Part shown: piece by piece, positions 25,406 to 39,400 of the stretch
How positions within the stretch are numbered: the stretch's first letter is position 1
How the letters are laid out: each line of letters opens with the position of its first letter
Assembly: GCA_023846275.1 (NCBI GenBank)
Contig: JAIUJO010000185.1
Coordinates: 326,229-390,228 of the forward strand
Reading direction: 5' to 3'
Source: Vanilla planifolia
Lineage: Eukaryota > Streptophyta > Magnoliopsida > Asparagales > Orchidaceae
Length of the DNA stretch: 64,000 bases
Made by a program: the position numbers and the translations under genes
The notes under the pieces: generated by a model
What the model was told of the DNA's origin: nothing
Database searches by the model: none
Seen by the model: only the letters and a program-made list of their open reading frames with translations

Positions 25406-25780
25406 TTAAATTCTATATTCTCTAACCTTAGGAACCCAAACAAGCTTTGCATAGTCATTTAAAACAAGGTTTTGTACTAAAAACATTTTTCTTAATTTGA
25501 CAATCATGAAAACCATCTCCTTTTCTACAACTACAAAAGTACGTAATATTTGAAATATATGGCATATTAAAAACATATATTTATGTTTAGAAAAATAAAC
25601 ATCATGTGAAACATTAGAAAATTTTACATGTTGAATAGAATAAATTTTTATTTTCAAACTCATAATTTCTTTTTTTGAAGAAGTTTTCTCAATCTTCATT
25701 GAATCATTTTCATCACATAACTTTTTTTGTAATCTCTTCATAAAATAATAGAAAATAATTATTTTTTCTTTATAAAACAT
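25406..25780 (-). pseudogene. Copia gag/protease-side fragment
   Basis: An open frame of 124 residues that is Lys-rich in its first half and ends in AKLVWVPKVREYRI. A WVPK motif just before the protease is typical of SIRE/Tork-type copia polyproteins. Its place between the zinc knuckle and the integrase fits. The rest shows no motif that I can name. Confidence 0.6.
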
Positions 25781-26062
25781 TTTTTAATTTTTTATGTATA
25801 AATATTAAAGAAGTTAAAACACTAATAACTTCTATGTAATTATTTTCAAAAACTTCACAAGGCCAAGAGCTTATCTTAATCTTTTATTCTATACTCAATG
25901 TCTTGCTTCATCATCATTTACTATGAAGCATGTCATTTCTTACTCCTCATTACCTGAAGTTGTGGAGTCTAATTCTTCTCAAGCAAACAAGTAGCTCAAA
26001 AAATCTTTCTTCTTTTTCATTCTCTTCTTTTTCTTTCTTTTTTTGGTGTATTTGAGCTGTGG

Positions 26063-26104
26063 ATAATTTTTTATAATATAGCTGATTTGACCACAATCTT
26101 AGCA
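26063..26104 (-). pseudogene. Degenerate gag CCHC zinc knuckle
   Basis: The minus strand reads R-C-stop-D-C-G-Q-I-S-Y-I-I-K-N-Y-P. Spacing is that of C-x2-C-x4-H-x4-C, but the His and the last Cys are both Tyr (single-base changes from CAT and TGT to TAT) and a stop interrupts the first x2. The location upstream of the protease side is right for a gag nucleocapsid. Confidence 0.65.
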
Positions 26105-27147
26105 TCTTGGTGTCTTAATCACCTTCCTTCTCTTTTTCTTGTATAAAACGTTTTTGTTAAATTTATATCTAAACCCTTAAGTTGAAAATTTTCCTTTTTC
26201 TTCAAGTCCATGGAAAAGATAGATATCGTTATCTTTGTTAGCTTTAAAAGATAATGATTCCTCGTACCTTACTCCATGCTTTGCTTGCTTATCGAGGCCT
26301 CTTTTTTAACTATCCTATTAATCTAAATCTCTATTGCTAATAATTCTTCGAGTAACTCATCCAATATGAGCTTGTTATGTCTTTGGCTACCTTTGTTGTT
26401 GTGATAAGAGGATCATATTCATTGGATAGAATCTTTGCTGCTTTTCTTAAAAGATCTATATTAGGAAGTACTTTTTTAAGATTTTCTAATCTAGTAGTAA
26501 TATTAGTAAATCACATAAACATCTTATTTGTAGTTTAACTCAAATTTATTCTAAAGAGCATAGAATCATGTGTAAGAAGATTTATCTTTATTTTTTTAAC
26601 TTAAAAAGTACCTTCACAAGTTATAACTTTTTCCAAACTTTATGTGTGATATAAAAATTCTTAACTTGATTAAATTCACTTGGGGATATGTCATGATGAA
26701 GGTAGTTGAGTTTTACGACATTTAATTATATAATTCTCCTTTGATAACTGCAAAGTGCACTAAATAACTTGATTTCTTTTGTACATGTATCTCTAAGTGA
26801 ATGATATAATTCTTTGAGCACTTTTTAATATCTTAAGTCAATTGATTGTATAGAAACTCTAAGTCTATCATTCAAATATTAATAAAATTTATCTTTAAAT
26901 AATGATAAAATGATTGAAGAAGACCTTCATCTAGTGTTACAAAATATTAGTCATGTGTGATAAGATGTTAAAAACTTAATTTAAGAAATAATTTAATAGA
27001 CACATATCTTAAAAAGTAATAAAAAATTATAAGATAGAAATTGAAATTATTTTATAATAAAAATAACAATTAAGTAAACATAATAGATAATTAAAACATA
27101 CATGATGGTTCACCCAAGTGATTTGACCCACATTTTCTTATAGAGAA

Positions 27148-27163
27148 CCCTCTTTGATACTTA
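27148..27163 (-). promoter_or_regulatory. Degenerate tRNA-Met primer-binding site
   Basis: The + strand CCCTCTTTGATACTTA resembles GCTCTGATACCA, the complement of the TGGTATCAGAGC primer-binding site used by most plant copia elements. It is placed between gag and the right flanking repeat, as expected for a minus-strand element. Confidence 0.55.
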
Positions 27164-27799
27164 TTAAAATAAAATTAAGTATACAAATCCCACTTGAGTG
27201 GGTGATTTGTGAGTTTTAAAATACTTTTTGTTATTTTAGATTCTATTTCTTTTTTAAAAATTCTTCATAAAAAAATTGATCTTTATGAAAAATCTTTATT
27301 TTATATAAATTAATTCTTAACTTTTATGATTAAAAATTTAAAAATAAATATTAAAATAATAAAAAAAAATGTTTATATTTTTTGGATCAAATTAGATCCT
27401 ACATCCACTTGCAAATAAGATGGAAAAATGCACCACTATCAAAAAGTTTGCAACTTGAGAATTTTTTCTTATGACTCACCTCCAACCTACTAGCTTTTAC
27501 AGATTCAATTATAACGTAAGATTTTATAAGCTTAACACCAACTTGGTTTTTTATGACATCAAACTAAACAGACACTTTGATAAATGCTAGCCACCCAACC
27601 AAAAAGAAAATTGAAAAATATGACAAGAAGGAAAAATTGTGATAAATTTGAATAACTTTGGATGCTTGTTGATAAATTGAAGTAGACATGATGAGCTTAA
27701 AACTACTATGAAAAGTAAGAAATTGAAACATCAGAAGTGATAAGATTAGCTAAACGAATTTCACATTTTATGAAGAACTATATTGTAGTTACTCTCAAG

Positions 27800-28790
27800 A
27801 GATTTTATGTATGTAGAATATCATACGATGATCTATTGAGATCTCAAATATTGGTTCATGTTAATTAGTCATTTTATGAATAATAGTTAGGTTTATATGG
27901 AAAAAGTTTGATCAATATTATTAAAAAGTTTTGGAAAAGTTGTTTCAAATAATGCTTCCAAATAGCTTAAAAAGCTCTTCCAAAAAACTTTAAATATTTC
28001 TTTGAATTGGTTAACACAATGGCTCAAATAATAAATAAGTAATTAGCCATTAGGTGGGATCAACCAACATCAATAGATCTTATTAGAGATGTTCCAAACT
28101 ATTAAATCAAATATTTTAGAAGGAGATTAGTTCTAGATGGTTAGATGAAGTCAAATTAGATATAGGCCATGTAATCATATAAGATGAGATCTGGGTCATT
28201 GAATTCTTCATTTGAAAGACAAAAATGATCTTAGCTATAGGATACAAAAGTGAAAAGTGATGGGCCATCTACTTCACGAGAAGAATATTTCAAAATGTAG
28301 AAATAATCGAAGTAATCCAATGAAGTTAGAGTGATCATTGTCATTTGATTTTGAGCCAAGATCGAGTGCTTATAGTTGATGGAACATTTATAATCTAATA
28401 AAAAATTTGATGGTAAGAAATAACACATGCTGTTGGCATTGAGCAGTTGGAATAATGTCAGTCTCACATTATCAAAAAGAAATGTAGTTTTCTCTTTACA
28501 ATACCTTTCATGGGTGCATAATGCAAGTGTGCTTGGGATTCATCACTTGAGCCACTCAAATGCTTATAAGTAATTTCTTGATTATGGGTCCAACTTGACT
28601 CTCATTCGTATATTTAATTAGACTTTAGCCTTAATCTATCATTTGTCTTATGTCAACCATGTTCATGAATGCACCTCTAACCAATTTTTGGCTTAACTAG
28701 CCCTGTTTTTACCTAGTCCCCCATCATGACACTTCCAAGTTTACTAGAGCTTAGGCAGCCTAAGTGAGTTGAACTTGGCGAGATTGGGGT
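27800..28790 (-). repeat. Right flanking repeat (5' LTR of the minus-strand copia element)
   Basis: Aligns with 21,790-22,640 in the same order and orientation but with many substitutions and indels. If the primer-binding site at 27,148-27,163 belongs to this element, the LTR should begin close to 27,165. The stretch 27,165-27,800 has no partner that I can see on the left side, so the left copy may be truncated or this stretch may be inserted. Confidence 0.65.
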
Positions 28791-31700
28791 GACGCTTATT
28801 TTTTTATTTGGAAAATTTAACAAAATTAATTTTTTAGTTAACCTAAAGTTTATCAAATTTGGCAAGTATTTGTTCGACAGATTTAATAAAAAAAGGATTG
28901 GGTAAAAAAATAAAACTTGTAAGTTTCCTAGATCATGAAAAAGTTGAATAATTTAGATACTTAAGTTATAATTTGAAAGAGAATAAAGAAGTGCATTATA
29001 ATCTACAAGCTTGTATTCTATTTTATAATAATTTTTTTTACAAACCAGATGGATACATCTTTTATCAATGAACCTTATTGAATTCTCCGAGGTACTTTGA
29101 AGACCCCTAATTTATTATCTTGAAAAATGCATGCCTTATTTTTTAAAACTAAATACATTCACTCAAATCAAGTCTATTATGACCAAATGATTAGTATTTA
29201 TGGCTTGACACTTCAAACACAAGGGTAACCAAACAAAATACGTCTTTTTTCTTCATGCAGTTGTAGTTCAACATATAACAAATAAATCCATATTTAATTA
29301 AACAAGAATGTATTTGTAATAGAGGAAGTACTTTAGAGTGAACTAGGGGTAGCTAACTCCAAACAATACACTTATTATGTATTGTAGGAAAACTCATATA
29401 AAGCCATAATGATCCGTTGTTCATGTAATATAAGGCAAAAACCTGTATTAGTTTCACCTCATTAGAATTTTTGTAGATATTCTACCACCTAATTGCATAA
29501 TTATGTGATCAAATAATTGTATTCACATCCACCTTTAAACACATAATTATGTCTACCATTAAATGGCATAATTTTGTGATCCAAACATCAAATCCCAATT
29601 CTAATATAACAGTCTTGATCAAATCCTAATTTTTAAATAATTCTTATTTAATGTATTCAACTAATCATGTATTTTGGTATAAAGAGGTTAAGGAGGCTTC
29701 CTATGGAACAGCTCAAATATAATAGCTCATTGAACAGTTCTTTTGAACTATTGAGATTTTTATAATTTATTATTATTGATTAATTAATCAACTTGGGAAA
29801 TATTACCAACCATTAAAGATATGTATAACTAAGTGAATTCTTAAAAAACATTAACTAATTAAATTTTTACACAATTTGAAAAAATTTATGTAATGACATT
29901 CAAGTCATTAGCACTTAGTGCTCACTCTCATGTCCTTGCGTTGTGTCTCTCAAATCAATGAAGTTTGCAATGTTTTTTATTTTTAATGGATTCAATTAAA
30001 ACACTTATATCTCATTAAGTATTTTGCAATCATTAGCTTTTTATTTTTATTAATTTCAATTTTGTGTCATTGAATTATTTTATTTTTTTTCAAATTTATT
30101 ATATTATAAGACCATAGTAGCTTATTTCTATTATTTTATTATTGTAAGAGTTAAATGAAATCATCTTGTAGTGAAAGACTTATATTTATTTCTATATTTT
30201 TATTTGATTTTTAATCTATGGTAGGTGTAGGCTTGATTTTAAATCAAAATACCAAATAATCATTTAAGAATATTTTTTTAATTTTTATTGATTTTTTTTC
30301 ATAATTTTCATTAAGCTTTATTATTACAAAATCAATGTATTTTAAAATAAAATCAATATGTTTTAAAAAAATTAGCATTTGTTAATAATCACTTTTAAAT
30401 ATGTACTCAAGTTTATTAAGATATTAGTTTAAAGCATTTCTTTAAATATTCTTTACGGAATTATAAAAATTTTTATTACAATAAACTCATGCCCATCTTG
30501 ATACGCCACACAACAAGAGTGCATATAGAACTATATAAATCATTTTAGTATTTTAGATCTTTTCCTTTGTTGTAAGATAAAGAAATGAACTAATCATTAT
30601 TCAATGAATTTGAGTAAGCCTGATAGTGGACTACATAGTAAAATTGAACATCGAGTGGAATTTTTTTATTAGAATGTGGATCAAAATGATGCTACGTGCT
30701 TATTATTGTTGTTACTCACCCATTGAATGGTTCAAAATATTGGATCAAGTAGTTGTACGACTTAATAGATTTTTTGATAAAAAAACTTTTAGGAAAATTT
30801 GATGGGTCAAGGATGATCTAAGTAATTTAAATAAAGCAAGATAAGCACATTGGAATGTCACTAAAAGAAACACATGCACTAAGAGCTTCAACTGTGGTGG
30901 ACACATTAATGAAAAGTAACATGCACATTGTTGTCATGATTTCTTAAAAATATGGATGGAACAAAACAAAAACCATTACTACAAATAACATTCACCAATA
31001 GATAGATTCAAACATATTAGTGTCCAATTTTGAGATCCATGTTATAAAATATGGTGGCTCCAACTATTTGAACTAACATATCGTAGAGCATATGAATTGG
31101 AAATCTAAACTTAATCATTATTTTGTTAATGCATGATAATCTATGCGCATGCATCAAGTTTAATCATTTTTTGGATAAAACAAAGTGATGTCAGCACATG
31201 CTCTAATACTTTTCATAATAAATTCTTTTGAATGGGCTATTTACTTGTCAAATAATTTCTTCATGACATAACAGATTTAATCAATAATTTAGTAAATGTG
31301 ACAGTGATGTGTTATGAACTAGATCAATAGGATGCTAAATATCTCTTAGTAGTTGGAGTGCATTTAGCTAGTCATCAAGAAAACCTTCACAAATTCTTTT
31401 AACAAGGGTTAGACCATGGTTGGTGGGGTTGTTATACAGTAAGGACTTCATAAATTGTTACAATCTACATAACATTACCATGATTATATCCCTCATAATC
31501 TCACCTATTGAAATGACAAATTACTTTTTCTTTCCATGATCAAGGTAATGCTTGCTTATTAAAAAATTACTTTTTTAATGTGTAAATAAATATTCTAGTA
31601 TGTGATATGAGCTTAAGTTTTTATAAATTGTCACTTTTCATGCTTACTAAGATCATTCATTTAAAATAATATTTTATTCTCAATTTCCAAATTTGATATA

Positions 31701-34149
31701 CTTAAGGGTCTAAACATCCATCAAATTTTCTACCCTTATTTTAATCATGTTAACCTAGTGATCATTATACCTACTATGTCAGCTACCATGGGTATGCGGG
31801 GGGGGGAGGGGGCTTGACATCTAGGTTAACATTCCATTTGGTTAGGTTCATTTTCAAAATATATTTCCATCACTCCAAAGTCAATTATCATAGACCAACC
31901 GAATCTATGAGTTCCAGCACATCTATTTTCACTATATTGTTCCATTTTGTCTATGCATGTTACTAAGGTTTCTCTTTGCTCTTACATAGAATGAATTAGT
32001 TCTATAATTATAGGTTGTATTATGAGGCCTACAAATGGCTGATTTGTAGAGAATTAGATATTTTATATTATTTTATAGACCTACTAGTCATAAATAATTA
32101 GGTTTGAAAAAAGTTTTGTAATTTGAGATCATAAAGTTAAAGAAAAACAAACAAATAATTAAATGTATTAACAAAAGAACATATAAATAAGTACATGTAG
32201 CTTCAGACTTGAAAATAAGCTTTTCTTATTTTTTTTATTTTTTCATATACTATTTAATAGATTTTTCATATTAAAAATGCAAATAATTAAAATATGTTAC
32301 TTTAACGATAAATTACAAATGATACTAAATTCTTATAGATAAGCACCCTTTGATACCAAGTTATTATATGATGATATGTTAAAACCTATTTTTAAGTCAT
32401 TAATAATTGAAAGGTTCTTAGGTCCATGCAACATATCCTTATAAAGTCCTAACCAAAGATTCTATTGGTTTACAATAACAAATCCTACTATCATTATACA
32501 AGTCAAAACTTTCTTAGAAACTTAAAACATAAACTGATCATTAACATAAGAGATGTTAACCTAAAGAAAAAGTGGTTTAAATAACCAACATCTAAAATAC
32601 TCAAGTTGGTGGTGAAGTATCATGGTGCACAAGTAGACTTCTTAGAATGCTAAATAAGAAAATCACTTGTTCATTAAGAAAAAATAGAAATTTAGATGAC
32701 CTTATTAATTTCCAAAAAGTTGTGGTTAAGTGATTGAGACCTTTCTTAGAGATTTGTTGCTCTTATGAATATTGAATAATTATTTAGGATCTTTATTTTT
32801 TTTATCCATTCACTCTCCTTCCTAGGTTACCTCTAGAATCACACTATTACATTGAATATACACAACATGCTTCTACTAAACTGGCATAGTGGTAGTACTT
32901 TATTGTTTTATTCATATTACATTGCTGACAACATTGTTAGCATCATTCTTTACAAAGATGTCAAAGCTACAATGATAATTTGTTAGCCTAAGAAATAAAA
33001 GGATATTATTGGAATATTATAAAACACATATTAGAATTCTAAGGTACACTTTTAGAATTCAAAAAGTCCTTATAAATTAAAAAAACATAATTTGAATTTA
33101 GTAAAAACTTTTCCTTGAAATGAAGCAAAATTAATTTGGCATAAGAAACTCCCAAATTTGCATGTGCATTTTATGTACTGTGTAATGGGAGGCAAGGAGG
33201 TGGATTATATGATTAGTGCAACACAGACAAAGAGAAATAGTTGCACCCCAAGTCTAATTTGGAGATCAGCATGAGCTAACAGATTGACATGTGTTAATTG
33301 GTTAGGAAATTTCATGGATTGTAGATCAATGTTGGTGAGTGTGTATTGAGCTGATCAATGAGTTCAAAGAGTCAAGGTGGGTCATGTATGCCAAACAAAT
33401 CAACACTAGTAGTGGTAAAGGAGAAAGATTACAATGAGTAGTAACAAAAAGCAACCCAATGCTCAATTTTAAGACATTTGAAAGACATTTAGAAACAATT
33501 TTTTGCTAATAAAGTTACCATACAACTATAAGAATGTCCTAGATAGAATTTAAAGTTATAAGTATCTAGAAAGCTGCTAATCAATCTCAAAACTTAAACT
33601 AAATTATAAATACAAATAACCTAAAAATTTATAAAAAGAAAATTAAAAAGGGCAATAAACAAGGGTTAATTGTAATTGGCTCCCACAATAGGAATAATTT
33701 CATAGACTTACTAAAAGTTGAGGTTCCAAACTTGGAATGGCCTTAAATCTTAGTGGACTAGTATGTTTCCAAGTGGAATATTTGATGGATGTATGGAATG
33801 CTACTATGTTTGAACCTTACTAATGTTTATTGAATGCTAAAACATATAACTCAATGACTTTTTAAGGGGTGAAGTTTAACCTATTGCATAATTTTAAAGT
33901 AAAAAAATTCTACAATTTTCTCTTCAAAGAAGAAATAATGGGTAATTTTACACATGATGTTTTGCATTATATGAATGTAGATAGCAAATGCTTATATAAT
34001 ACTTTTAAGCTATGTTAATGACATAAATTATCCCTATAGCTTCCTTAATGATAACATGGCTTTATTGGTGATAATGACAAAATTTGAGGTTTTCAAAATA
34101 TTGAATAATTAAATGATGACATGTAATTGCATTAGTGGATGATATGTAA
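28791..34149. other. AT-rich DNA, one orphan primer-binding-site-like motif, otherwise nothing
   Basis: About 5.4 kb without a recognisable gene. The only features seen are a G9-A-G5 run at 31,798-31,812 and a primer-binding-site look-alike at 32,343-32,359. A + strand frame near 30,830-30,930 stays open over about 35 codons but matches no family that I know. Confidence 0.4.
32343..32359 (-). promoter_or_regulatory. Orphan tRNA-Met primer-binding-site-like sequence
   Basis: GCACCCTTTGATACCAAGT on the + strand is the complement of ACTTGGTATCAAAGGGTGC. This is very close to the classic (A)TTGGTATCAGAGC primer-binding site of copia elements. I could not find matching LTRs or pol motifs near it. 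Confidence 0.4.
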
Positions 34150-35549
34150 TTCACATAATTTAAATAGTTCATACAACGAAAATAAAATAATAATTCTATC
34201 AAATATCAAATTAATACACATAATTATCACAACATCTCATGCATCAAATATCAACAAAATTCGAACAAAGCCATATAAGCAAAAGTAAGAAACTATAAAG
34301 CTAATATCAACCTCTTTGCTCCCTTATATTCTTGTGATAAGTATACCTCTCATTATTAAAGACTCTAATTAGTTTATCCATATAATCTAGTTAAATTTTT
34401 ATAAGCTATTTATGTTTATTACATCTTAAAATCATCAATAAGACATGTTTTGTTATATTCTCTTTCCTTGAACAAGTTGTTTAAATGTACTTGCAATTGT
34501 TGAATGATTACCATAGGCGCAAATAATGAGCCAACAATCTTCTTGTGATATGTCTTTGTTTTGTAAAATATTTTAGCCAAAACATGCTAAACAAAAAATC
34601 ATGGACTCAACAAAAAAAATATCTAAGAAAAACACAACGCACTACAAGATTGGTTCATGACGTATGATAGATCCCAATAACAAAATATAATATATCAATT
34701 GTAAGTTATCTGAAATGGGACTAATATAGCAATGCAATGTTTCCATACTATACATTAAATCCTTTTAAATTTGCTTTGTAATTATTTTGACCATTATTTT
34801 AAATTCCATTAGAATGCAAGCCCCCTTTAATTTTATATTTTCCTTTGTTCATCCCTTTTCGCATTTCTATCTATTAACAATTATTGTTTAATCCTCAAAA
34901 CAAATGCTAGATAACCTTTTAAAATTAGGTTACACCTCTAAACGATACCCAGGAGTGAGATACAACACATCATTAGTTCTATTATTAGATTCCACCACTA
35001 AACAATATTTCAAAATGTTATAAGACAATTTCATGACAAATTCACTTATTCTTTTAATATTAGAGCCTTATTCATAAGACAAATCTTTGTTTGACTTTTA
35101 ATAATCTCTTTTTGATACCCTTAAAAATATTTTCTTATTTACTTAAACAAAAAATCCTTTTCAATTTTTTTTCCTAATATAATGCAAATTAGTGGCAAGT
35201 CATGCCATGCATGTTAAAAATATTGTGCTAACTTAAAAAGGCACAAAAAACTCTTAACATGTTCATACAAGAGTTAATTAAGAAAAATAAAATAAACAAT
35301 TAGTTCTCTCATAGACCTATCCAAAATAATTTACATCACTTTCTCCATAGCAAACAATTCCAACGCATACATTACTAGTCCCATCTCTCATATTTTTTAA
35401 TTACAACTCTAGGATATAAAATTCCAAAAAAAAAGCTTGATAAAAGTCTCTTCGAGATATTTTAAAATGTGCTCTTCCTCTAAATTAGATTCCACATTGC
35501 CTTATCACCAATGCCTAATAACACTATTAATACTAATACCACTAAAAGA

Positions 35550-35700
35550 ACTCTCTTGTGGTCCACACATGCCATACTATTAAACAACATCTCTATCTTA
35601 TCTAAGCAACCATCTACTTGGAAAGGATTTATAGTGCCCACATGGTGTGGTGAACGTAAGCATAATTATTGCTCCATAAGACAATTTGCTTCATTCATTC
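35550..35700 (-). pseudogene. Ty3/gypsy gag N-terminal scrap, left repeat copy
   Basis: The minus strand reads LRSPHHVGTINPFQVDGCLD then KIEMLFNSMACVD. This resembles the gypsy gag start (F..L.PP.F.G..DP..A..WL..IEKIF..M.C). It is clearly homologous to 59,104-59,307. An in-frame stop precedes it. Confidence 0.55.
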
Positions 35701-36183
35701 TCACGTTCTTCTCTTTTTTAGCTTGCATAAAAACCCTCTTAAACTATATCCCTGATATACTTTCCCTTCAATTAATGTCCTTTCTCTTGAGCTATTATGG
35801 CCATTTTGTTATTAGAATGGATATCTTCTTCCTCACTCTTCTTTTGACTTCCAAACCCCATGTTGCACTTACTAAAATTTCAACTCATTCTAAAATAAAT
35901 TTAACAAAATTTCAATTCATATATATAAAAAGTAAATCCCAAAACTTAAAAATCAACTCATCATGTATTTAATTCTCAAAAAATTTCCCAATTAATATAA
36001 AAATTAAATCATAAATATCTTTGCGTAATAATTCTTTTAAAACATTGTTTCTCCACAATCAATTAATTACCCAAAATTTCACAGACAATTTTTAATTCTT
36101 TTAGGAAACATACTTCAGGTTGAAGCGCTACACATCACTTCGACATATAGTATGGCCATATAAGGTGTTGCTCTCTACTATGT

Positions 36184-36410
36184 GCAATTCCTATTCTTAT
36201 TGTATTGTGCATCGAATCAACCTATAATACATAATAATTCAAGAATTGTATGTTATTCTCTAGTTGGCCCTTATAAGCTCGATGTATCGTATATAAACAT
36301 TCTTGTATTGTACATAATTCTTTGTTTTGTCTTTATAACCTTACATATTACTTATAATTCTCTGTCTAGTCCTTATACACACTATACACCATATGCTTAT
36401 GGGTGACGTA
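36184..36410 (+). repeat. Degenerate short tandem array (period about 62-68 bp), left copy
   Basis: Units share ATTGTA(T/C)(G/A)(T)(T/A)ATTCTnTnGTTnnnCnTTATA. Starts are near 36,188, 36,247, 36,312 and 36,355. Spacing is uneven because of indels. The same array is at 59,742-59,960. Confidence 0.5.
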
Positions 36411-39400
36411 TTGTACATTAAGCAACAACATATTATAATTAACAATTCATGTACAACACATGAAACTAGATTTCCATAGTTTTCGAATCTTTATGTTTTA
36501 GTGAATTATTATATAATTACATGAATTGTTGAAGACATTAGAAGCATACAACTTAATTCAAACATGCATAAGTTCTATACATAAAAAATAAATAGGAAGT
36601 ATATGCCACCAGCTGGACCAGTGCTGACATTAATAATAATAGAGATCATCTTCTCTACTACATAATGACTACCATACTCTTATGTTTAAGGTTATAATTC
36701 TTCTTGTAATCGCTGTACAACCTCTTTCATTTGTAACAAATACAAAATAAATTGTCCTCTTACTAACCGATAGACATATTTTTTCCTAAATCCAAGGTCT
36801 GCACATAAAACATCTTCGTCACATGCTTGCTCTTTCTTTGATCTCTAAATCTCAAACAAATTAACAATCATCTCTTCATGATTGTTTATTAAATTTCTTA
36901 TTTATTTAGGTACAATAATTAATTTAACAATTGGTACCAAATTACTATTAGTGTTATCCATGCAATTAAATATGTTGTTAACTAGATGCCACACATATGT
37001 AGTTCACAACAAAATTTGTGCAAATTGCTTTGCAAATTAAAGTGTTATTTAGGATAGCACATTTGGCAATATGCGAGTTTTACCTATTAGATAAAAATTA
37101 TGACTTTTGTTGTAAACACTCTCCTTAATTCAATGACACATGATAAATAAAGTTTAACATATAAATTCTAAAAAATATTAAAATTCATGTAAGGCCTTGT
37201 TTGGTTGTAATCATTTATCTTTGGTACAAAGAAATTTTAGATGTAAATTGTTATGTGATATGTATACTTGTGACTGGTGTATTATCTCCAAGGATAGCAA
37301 ATGATATGGAGTGACATATTGGTTATTTATGTTCTTACTTTATTCACATATGACTTGTCCATATTCAATGCATTTTAAATTATAATTATTTATTTACAAA
37401 ATTATTGATTTATATGAAGCTCATGATGCATAGTAATAGCACAGCATTTAAAATAACTTCACCACTGGTGACATGGCCATGATTGTTTGTGCGACATAAT
37501 GGTTAATGGTATCCTTATGTTGGATAAATATTGGTTAATCCAATCAAAAGCCCAAGAAGTAATGACTCCTCAATTTCAAGATAGTGGTTAACATCCTTCT
37601 AAGCCAAACCGACATTATAATTATATTACCTATGGGCCATTGGAATTAGATGGTAGGATGTATGATCCATATATGAATATACATATATTATTCTTTGCAT
37701 GAATATTGTGGATCATAATGCCAAATAGTTACATTATAATTATTTATTTACATATGTTATTTGACAAATTTGAGAATTGTGTATTGGATAATATTGATGT
37801 ACATAAATTTTGCGAACATTTATGTTATATTAAATTAAATTGATTAACATGATTAATCTAAATAAATAATTTTAAATAGCATTTAAGATTTGATTTACAT
37901 CTTTACTTATGTTGTTCATGAATAACATACATGATAGAATATACCATACTTTTGGTTTTTAATCTTTTTCAATTGCATATGGTAAAGCATTCATTCTCCA
38001 ACACCTTGTCTTACATGTTGTGACATGAAGTTGCATCTACTAATTGGTTAGAACCTCAATCATTGCTTTATTATTTTTTTTCAGACCCAATTTACTTGAT
38101 TAGTGAATTGTCATTAGAGTATTAGTAATAAACTATCTTTTGATATTGTTATATTCAGGGGTTTAATTATATTATCTTAATTACTTATCAAGTCATCTTA
38201 AAAATTTTGCCAAGGAATAACATTATATTTTTCACATTAAAAATGCTTATTATCAAATTTAGTGTAATTTTGTGTATATTTTTTTAATTAAATAAGACTT
38301 GTTTGTTCTGATTGCCAAATTCTTGTCTAACATATATCTCTTTTATTTTAATAATACAAAGCAAAATTACTTGGCCTAGATTTCTAGCTTGCTGTCAAAG
38401 TCAAGGATTTTTCTCATATTATCAAGATATGCACATAACGATGCCACAGTGATTTAGCCTTTTATTTGTTATCAAATAGAGAAAAACATGAGAGTAGTCA
38501 TGCAACATTCACACAAATGGCACAAAATATTCAAAATGCAATAATGGCACAATGGTCTAATGTAGAGCTAATTATAGGAATGGCTAATATATCGTGATAT
38601 GAATTGTTATGATAGAATGAAGGAGCATATCATGAATAAGTTTCTTTGTTTAAAATCAATTGAATAATTCACAAAAACCAGAAAAATAAATTGAATCATT
38701 AAATTTAATATTATTTAAATGTGTACTACATATGTTTGGTTTAGACATCACTTTTCAATAATATAAATCACCACAAGTTGAAGTAGCATTGCACCTAATA
38801 ATAAGAAGAATGCATCCTTCAACTTGAGGAACTTACATTGATTTCTTAGTTTAAGTTAAATCAATTTTTATATTTAATTCATTTTCATTAGATAATAAAA
38901 GTTATATGTACCTATAGCTAGTTCATTTCTTGAATTGTTGCAAGATCTCAATAAGAAAACACATAACATGTCATAAAAAGTTGGTTATTTATATTTTAAT
39001 TTTATTCATATGAAACTGAGTATATTTACTATTGAACATAATTCTTTATCATAAATAATGGCGGCTCATGTGATACCTATTATAAATATTCCTCTAAAAA
39101 TCATGTTGCATAATATTATTACATCATTATTAACAACTATACGATTGATTATATCTAATTGTAATTTTATGTTGAATGTGATAATTAATGCTAACAATTT
39201 TATTATATGATTGGACAACTAGGTCAACAAACTCTCAGAGAGATAGCTCTATTGCTTCAAGTTAGTGATACCTCACTTTCAATTTATGTTGGCTATAATG
39301 TTCCTCTTATTTTAAGGCGAGAACAATATATCCACAAAGAGAATATATTATATATGAGTTATGATAAGTAAATTGTGATGTACATGATTAGATATATATA

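Larger units (their letters stand above)
21790..28790 (-). mobile_element. Decayed Ty1/copia LTR retrotransposon, minus strand
   Basis: Two diverged direct repeats flank an internal region whose minus strand reads, 5' to 3': primer-binding site (27,148-27,163), gag zinc knuckle (26,063-26,104), a gag/protease-side frame (25,406-25,780), integrase core (24,674-24,862), RT (about 23,480-23,680) and RNase H (about 22,850-23,080). The order protease, integrase, RT, RNase H is diagnostic of copia. Stops break every domain and the two flanking repeats differ heavily, so the insertion is old. Exact LTR ends and the target duplication could not be fixed by eye. Confidence 0.85.

Noticed and set aside
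30880..30935. Possible zinc knuckle (FNCGGHINEK...HAHC) on the + strand
   Set aside because: Spacing does not fit C-x2-C-x4-H-x4-C without ignoring a stop, and no other gag or pol motif is near.
35511..35972. + strand frame of 153 codons in the left repeat
   Set aside because: Antisense over the gag scrap and not conserved as an open frame in the right copy.
36182..36406. Similar short + strand frames in both repeat copies (also 59,738-59,926)
   Set aside because: Similarity follows from the DNA duplication and covers the short tandem array; the right copy is truncated by a stop and a shift.
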